In this document: one piece after another, positions 7,436 through 9,331 of the stretch
Layout of the letters: each line of letters begins with the position of its first letter
Position numbering within the stretch: position 1 is the first letter of the stretch
Notes under the pieces: model-generated
What the model was told of the DNA's origin: nothing
The model's database searches: none
Seen by the model: only the letters and a program-made list of their open reading frames with translations
Made by a program: the position numbers and the translations under genes
Assembly (NCBI GenBank): GCA_007131045.1
Contig: SLRI01000673.1
Coordinates: 1-9,331 of the forward strand
DNA: 9,331 nucleotides
Source of the DNA: Rhodospirillales bacterium
GTDB taxonomy: Bacteria; Pseudomonadota; Alphaproteobacteria; Geminicoccales; Geminicoccaceae
Direction of reading: 5' to 3'

Positions 7436-8065
7436 TCAGGCGAGCCGCATGCGCAAGGGCTCGCTCGGCACCTCGAGCGGCAGGGCGCGGAGCTTCTTCT
7501 CCACCTTTGCCATGAAGGCGCGGCGGCTCTCGGGCGTCGAGCTGTCCATCTTGTAGTGCGCGGCCCAGAAGGTCTTGGCCCTGGGGTGCACCAATGCCCG
7601 GATGCCGCGCATGACGATCCTGCGGCCCGGATCGCCGACCCAGCGGGTCCAGAGCCAGGGGGCGCCATAGGTCGAGACCCCGCCGATGCAGCCGATATGC
7701 TGCAGGAGCGGCTGGACCGGCTCGTTGCCCTCGGGCATGGCGAAGGTGACGTGCGGAACGAACACCCGGTCCAGCCAGCCCTTGAGGATGGCGGGCTGGC
7801 CGTACCACCAGGTGGGATAGACGAAGACCAGCCCGGTGCACCAGGCGAGGTGCTCCAGATGCTCGCGCACCGGCCCGATATTGGTGCCCTCGTCGTGGTA
7901 GCCGAGCCGTTCGGCCTCGCCCATCACCGGGGCGAAGTTCTGGCCGTAGAGGTCGAGATTGCGCACCTCGTGGCCGCACGCCGCGAGGGTGGCGCAGACG
8001 TGGCGGTTCAAGGAGCGGTTGAAGCTCTCGGCCACGGGATGGGCATGGACGACCAATGCTCGCAT
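7436..8065 (-). CDS. NAD(P)H-dependent oxidoreductase of the flavodoxin-like fold (second paralogue)
   Basis: This 209-residue protein belongs to the Flavodoxin_2 family, which includes NQO1, KefF and MdaB. These enzymes use FMN or FAD to reduce quinones or other electrophiles with NAD(P)H. It starts with the strand MRALVVHAHP and the phosphate-binding loop ESFNRSL. It then has the flavin-contact segment YPTWWYGQPAILKGWLDRVF (83-102) and STYG (131-134). It is clearly paralogous to the gene just upstream in the operon: both share the LKG-x-x-DR core, GVSTYG and a GYHDE or NYHDE motif near residue 57. The start ATG overlaps the upstream stop by one base (TGATG), and GGAG at 8077-8074 lies eight bases before it. 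An upstream in-frame extension to 8392 only reads antisense to the sister gene's frame. It is the last gene of the minus-strand operon. Substrate unknown. Confidence 0.88.
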   Translation of the reverse strand: MRALVVHAHPVAESFNRSLNRHVCATLAACGHEVRNLDLYGQNFAPVMGEAERLGYHDEGTNIGPVREHLEHLAWCTGLVFVYPTWWYGQPAILKGWLDRVFVPHVTFAMPEGNEPVQPLLQHIGCIGGVSTYGAPWLWTRWVGDPGRRIVMRGIRALVHPRAKTFWAAHYKMDSSTPESRRAFMAKVEKKLRALPLEVPSEPLRMRLA

Positions 8066-8649
8066 CAGCACCGCTCCATGGCGCGTTCGACCTCGGCGAT
8101 GAAGGCCTTGCGCTTCGGCTCGGGGGCGACGTTCATGTGGTAGAGGGCGAGGTATTGCACGGACGCAGTGCGCGCCACGAACCAGCGCAGATAGCGCTTG
8201 ACCATCTTCCGGGGCGGATCGCCCACCAGAAACGCCCGCGACCGGGGCCGGCCGTAGGTCGAGACGCCGATCACCTTCTCGATGTTCTGCAGCATGGGCC
8301 GGACGTTGGCAGGATCGGAGATGTCGAAGGCGACCCCTGGCATGAACAGGCGGTCGAAGAAGCCCTTGAGCATGGCGGGCGGGCCGAAGCACCAGGTCGG
8401 GAACTGCACGACCAGCCCCTCGGCCGCGCGCAGCCGCTCGACATAGCGCTCCAAGCCCTGCTGGTTGACGCTCTCGTCGTGGTAGTTCCGCCGGCCCTCG
8501 GCCGAGAGCACCGGATCGAAGCCCTCGGCATAGAGATCACAGAGATCGACCTCGTGCCCGGCCCGCCCGAGGGCGGCCAATGCCGCCGTCTTGATCCCGC
8601 CGTGGAAGCTCTCGGGCAGCGGGTGGCAGTAGAGGTAGAGCACCCGCAT
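8065..8649 (-). CDS. NAD(P)H-dependent oxidoreductase of the flavodoxin-like fold (first paralogue)
   Basis: This 194-residue member of the Flavodoxin_2 (quinone reductase/KefF-like) family is predicted to be a cytoplasmic flavoprotein that reduces quinones or related electrophiles with NAD(P)H. Visible features are the first strand MRVLYLYCHP, the loop ESFHGGIK, the flavin segment FPTWCFGPPAMLKGFFDRLF (83-102) and STYG (130-133). It is about 15 residues shorter at the C-terminus than the paralogue that follows it. Its ATG shares one base with the TGA of the Rid gene, and no good ribosome site precedes it, so translation probably depends on reinitiation after the Rid gene. Longer readings to 8739 add 30 residues that do not resemble the family and lie within the Rid gene. 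Two divergent copies side by side suggest either a heterodimer or related substrates. Confidence 0.88.
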   Translation of the reverse strand: MRVLYLYCHPLPESFHGGIKTAALAALGRAGHEVDLCDLYAEGFDPVLSAEGRRNYHDESVNQQGLERYVERLRAAEGLVVQFPTWCFGPPAMLKGFFDRLFMPGVAFDISDPANVRPMLQNIEKVIGVSTYGRPRSRAFLVGDPPRKMVKRYLRWFVARTASVQYLALYHMNVAPEPKRKAFIAEVERAMERC

Positions 8650-9041
8650 CAGGCATCGCCGACGGCGAGTGCCTCGATTTCGATCAGAAAGCGCGGCTCG
8701 CCGAGCGCCTTGACGGTGACCAGCGTCGAGGCCGGCCAAGGCTCGGCGATCCAGCCGTTGCGGACCGGCATGTAGAGGGCGCGAAAGTCCGGATCCGTCA
8801 GGTACGTGGTAAGCTTGACGATGTGCCGGCGCTCCATTCCGGCCTCGTCCAGGATCGCCTGGATATTGGCGAAGACCAGCTCGGTCTGCGCCTCGACCGT
8901 CTCCGGCACGGTGCCGTCGGCGGCCATCCCGACCTGGCCCGACATGTGCAAGGTGCGTGGCGGGCCATCGACCAGGATCGCGTGGTTGTAGCTGCCGAAC
9001 GGACGGTGGATAGTCGAGGGCGTGATCGCCTTGCGTCGCAT
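8649..9041 (-). CDS. Rid (YjgF/YER057c/UK114) family protein with Ser at the canonical Arg105 position
   Basis: This 130-residue protein has the chorismate-mutase-like Rid fold, which forms trimers. Canonical RidA hydrolyses reactive enamines and imines made by PLP enzymes to ketones plus ammonia. Family landmarks are SGQVGM near residue 34, the NIQAILDEAGM helix (59-69), VKLTTYLTD (75-83) and the C-terminal IEIEALAV. Aligning WPASTLVTV (102-110) with E. coli FPARSCVEV puts Ser105 exactly where the substrate carboxylate-binding Arg105 should be. The protein is therefore probably not an authentic RidA deaminase but one of the Rid subgroups with another activity. The ATG at 9041 has GGAAAGGA upstream and gives the standard length; an ATG at 9083 adds 14 non-conserved residues and crosses the divergent gene's start. 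It leads the minus-strand operon with the two flavoprotein genes. Confidence 0.9.
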   Translation of the reverse strand: MRRKAITPSTIHRPFGSYNHAILVDGPPRTLHMSGQVGMAADGTVPETVEAQTELVFANIQAILDEAGMERRHIVKLTTYLTDPDFRALYMPVRNGWIAEPWPASTLVTVKALGEPRFLIEIEALAVGDA

Positions 9042-9051
9042 GAGCTCGTTT

Positions 9052-9064
9052 CCTTTCCGAAAGG
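9052..9064. promoter_or_regulatory. Palindrome in the divergent start region (CCTTTC-C-GAAAGG)
   Basis: Two exact 6-base reverse-complement arms (9052-9057 and 9059-9064) flank a single C. The repeat lies in the 35 bases between the Rid ATG (minus strand) and the creatininase TTG (plus strand). Each arm contributes to the Shine-Dalgarno region of one gene, which may fully explain the symmetry. A repressor or activator site here would control both genes, but this is speculative. Confidence 0.35.
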
Positions 9065-9068
9065 GAGG
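9063..9068 (+). promoter_or_regulatory. Shine-Dalgarno site deciding the creatininase-family TTG start
   Basis: GGGAGG lies eight bases upstream of the TTG at 9077. No ATG in that frame occurs before Met12, which would cut into the conserved N-terminus. The site supports TTG as initiator. Confidence 0.6.
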
Positions 9069-9076
9069 CCCTGGCC

Positions 9077-9331
9077 TTGTCACTTCTGCCGCGCCCCTAC
9101 TGGCACGAAATGCGTAGCGCCGATTTCGCCCGTGTCGATCCCGAAAGCTGGGTCTCCGTCCTGCCGGTGGGTGCCGTCGAGCAGCACGGGCCGCATCTGC
9201 CGGTGATGGTCGATGCCTGCATCAACCAGGGCATCATTGGCCGGATGCTCGAGCTCAAGCCCGAAACGCTGCCCGTGACCGTCCTGCCGATGACCTGGGT
9301 CGGCCGGAGCGAGGAGCATATCGACTACCCC
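9077..9331 (+). CDS. Creatininase-family amidohydrolase, N-terminal part (runs off the window)
   Basis: The 85 codons present form an open frame to the window end and encode the N-terminal third of a creatininase-type metal-dependent amidohydrolase. Family members open cyclic or linear amides; they include creatininase, FAPy deformylase and MftE peptidase. The decisive motif is VGAVEQHGPHLPVMVD at residues 31-46. Its Glu35, His37 and Asp46 match the metal ligands Glu34, His36 and Asp45 of Pseudomonas creatininase. The remaining ligands (His and Glu about 75 residues later) lie outside the window. The following PMTWVGRSEEHIDYP also fits the family. The start is TTG with GGGAGG eight bases upstream. 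The gene is divergent from the Rid operon, with 35 bases between start codons. Which substrate it uses cannot be told; family labels of creatininase are often wrong in detail. Confidence 0.85.
   Translation, partial: MSLLPRPYWHEMRSADFARVDPESWVSVLPVGAVEQHGPHLPVMVDACINQGIIGRMLELKPETLPVTVLPMTWVGRSEEHIDYP

Noticed and set aside
7440..7464. 7-bp inverted repeat (GCGAGCC / GGCTCGC, 11-base loop) after the ThDP gene as a terminator
   Set aside because: It has no U-tract on either strand and lies inside the coding end of the minus-strand reductase. The codons explain it well enough.
4662..7979. 1105-codon open frame on the minus strand across livF, the dehydrogenase and the ThDP gene
   Set aside because: Same low-complexity acidic/Gly-rich antisense pattern. 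It overlaps three well-supported plus-strand genes and part of a reductase gene in a different frame.
9080..9319. 79-codon minus-strand frame opposite the creatininase fragment
   Set aside because: The plus strand encodes the clear VEQHGPHLP motif. The minus frame is a shadow without motifs.

Overview
The window looks like a GC-rich proteobacterial chromosome (roughly two thirds G+C by eye). Its short intergenic gaps, heavy G/C third positions, TTG starts and a liv-type transporter with fused permease and ATPase suggest an alphaproteobacterium, possibly of the Rhodospirillales type. The taxonomic call is inference. Every base from about 36 to the end belongs to eight complete genes and one partial gene, or to short gaps between them. 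I see no RNA gene, mobile element, CRISPR array or attachment site.

Positions 36-7424 hold one co-directional plus-strand block. It begins with a periplasmic substrate-binding protein of the Leu/Ile/Val-receptor family, a 153-base gap with a very strong GC stem-loop, and a LivH permease. Next come a single polypeptide joining LivM permease to LivG ATPase, then LivF ATPase, which overlaps it by 14 bases. The block continues into a shikimate-dehydrogenase-fold oxidoreductase and a thiamine-diphosphate enzyme of the acetolactate-synthase superfamily. The close spacing suggests that a compound imported by the transporter is handled by these two enzymes.

Positions 7436-9041 hold a convergent minus-strand operon, read right to left. 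It contains a Rid-family protein and two paralogous flavodoxin-fold NAD(P)H/quinone-type oxidoreductases, joined by one-base TGATG stop/start overlaps. Its 3' end meets the plus-strand block with only 11 bases between stop codons.

From 9077 to the window end is the N-terminal part of a creatininase-family amidohydrolase, divergent from the Rid gene with only 35 bases between the two start codons.

Taken together this looks like an uptake and catabolic locus for an unidentified small molecule. The dehydrogenase keeps the catalytic Lys/Asp pair but lacks the Ser pair that binds the shikimate carboxylate. The Rid protein has Ser where canonical RidA has its substrate-binding Arg. Both changes suggest substrates different from those of the namesake enzymes. 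A ring-oxidising dehydrogenase followed by a ThDP-dependent C-C cleaving enzyme is a plausible but unproven reading.
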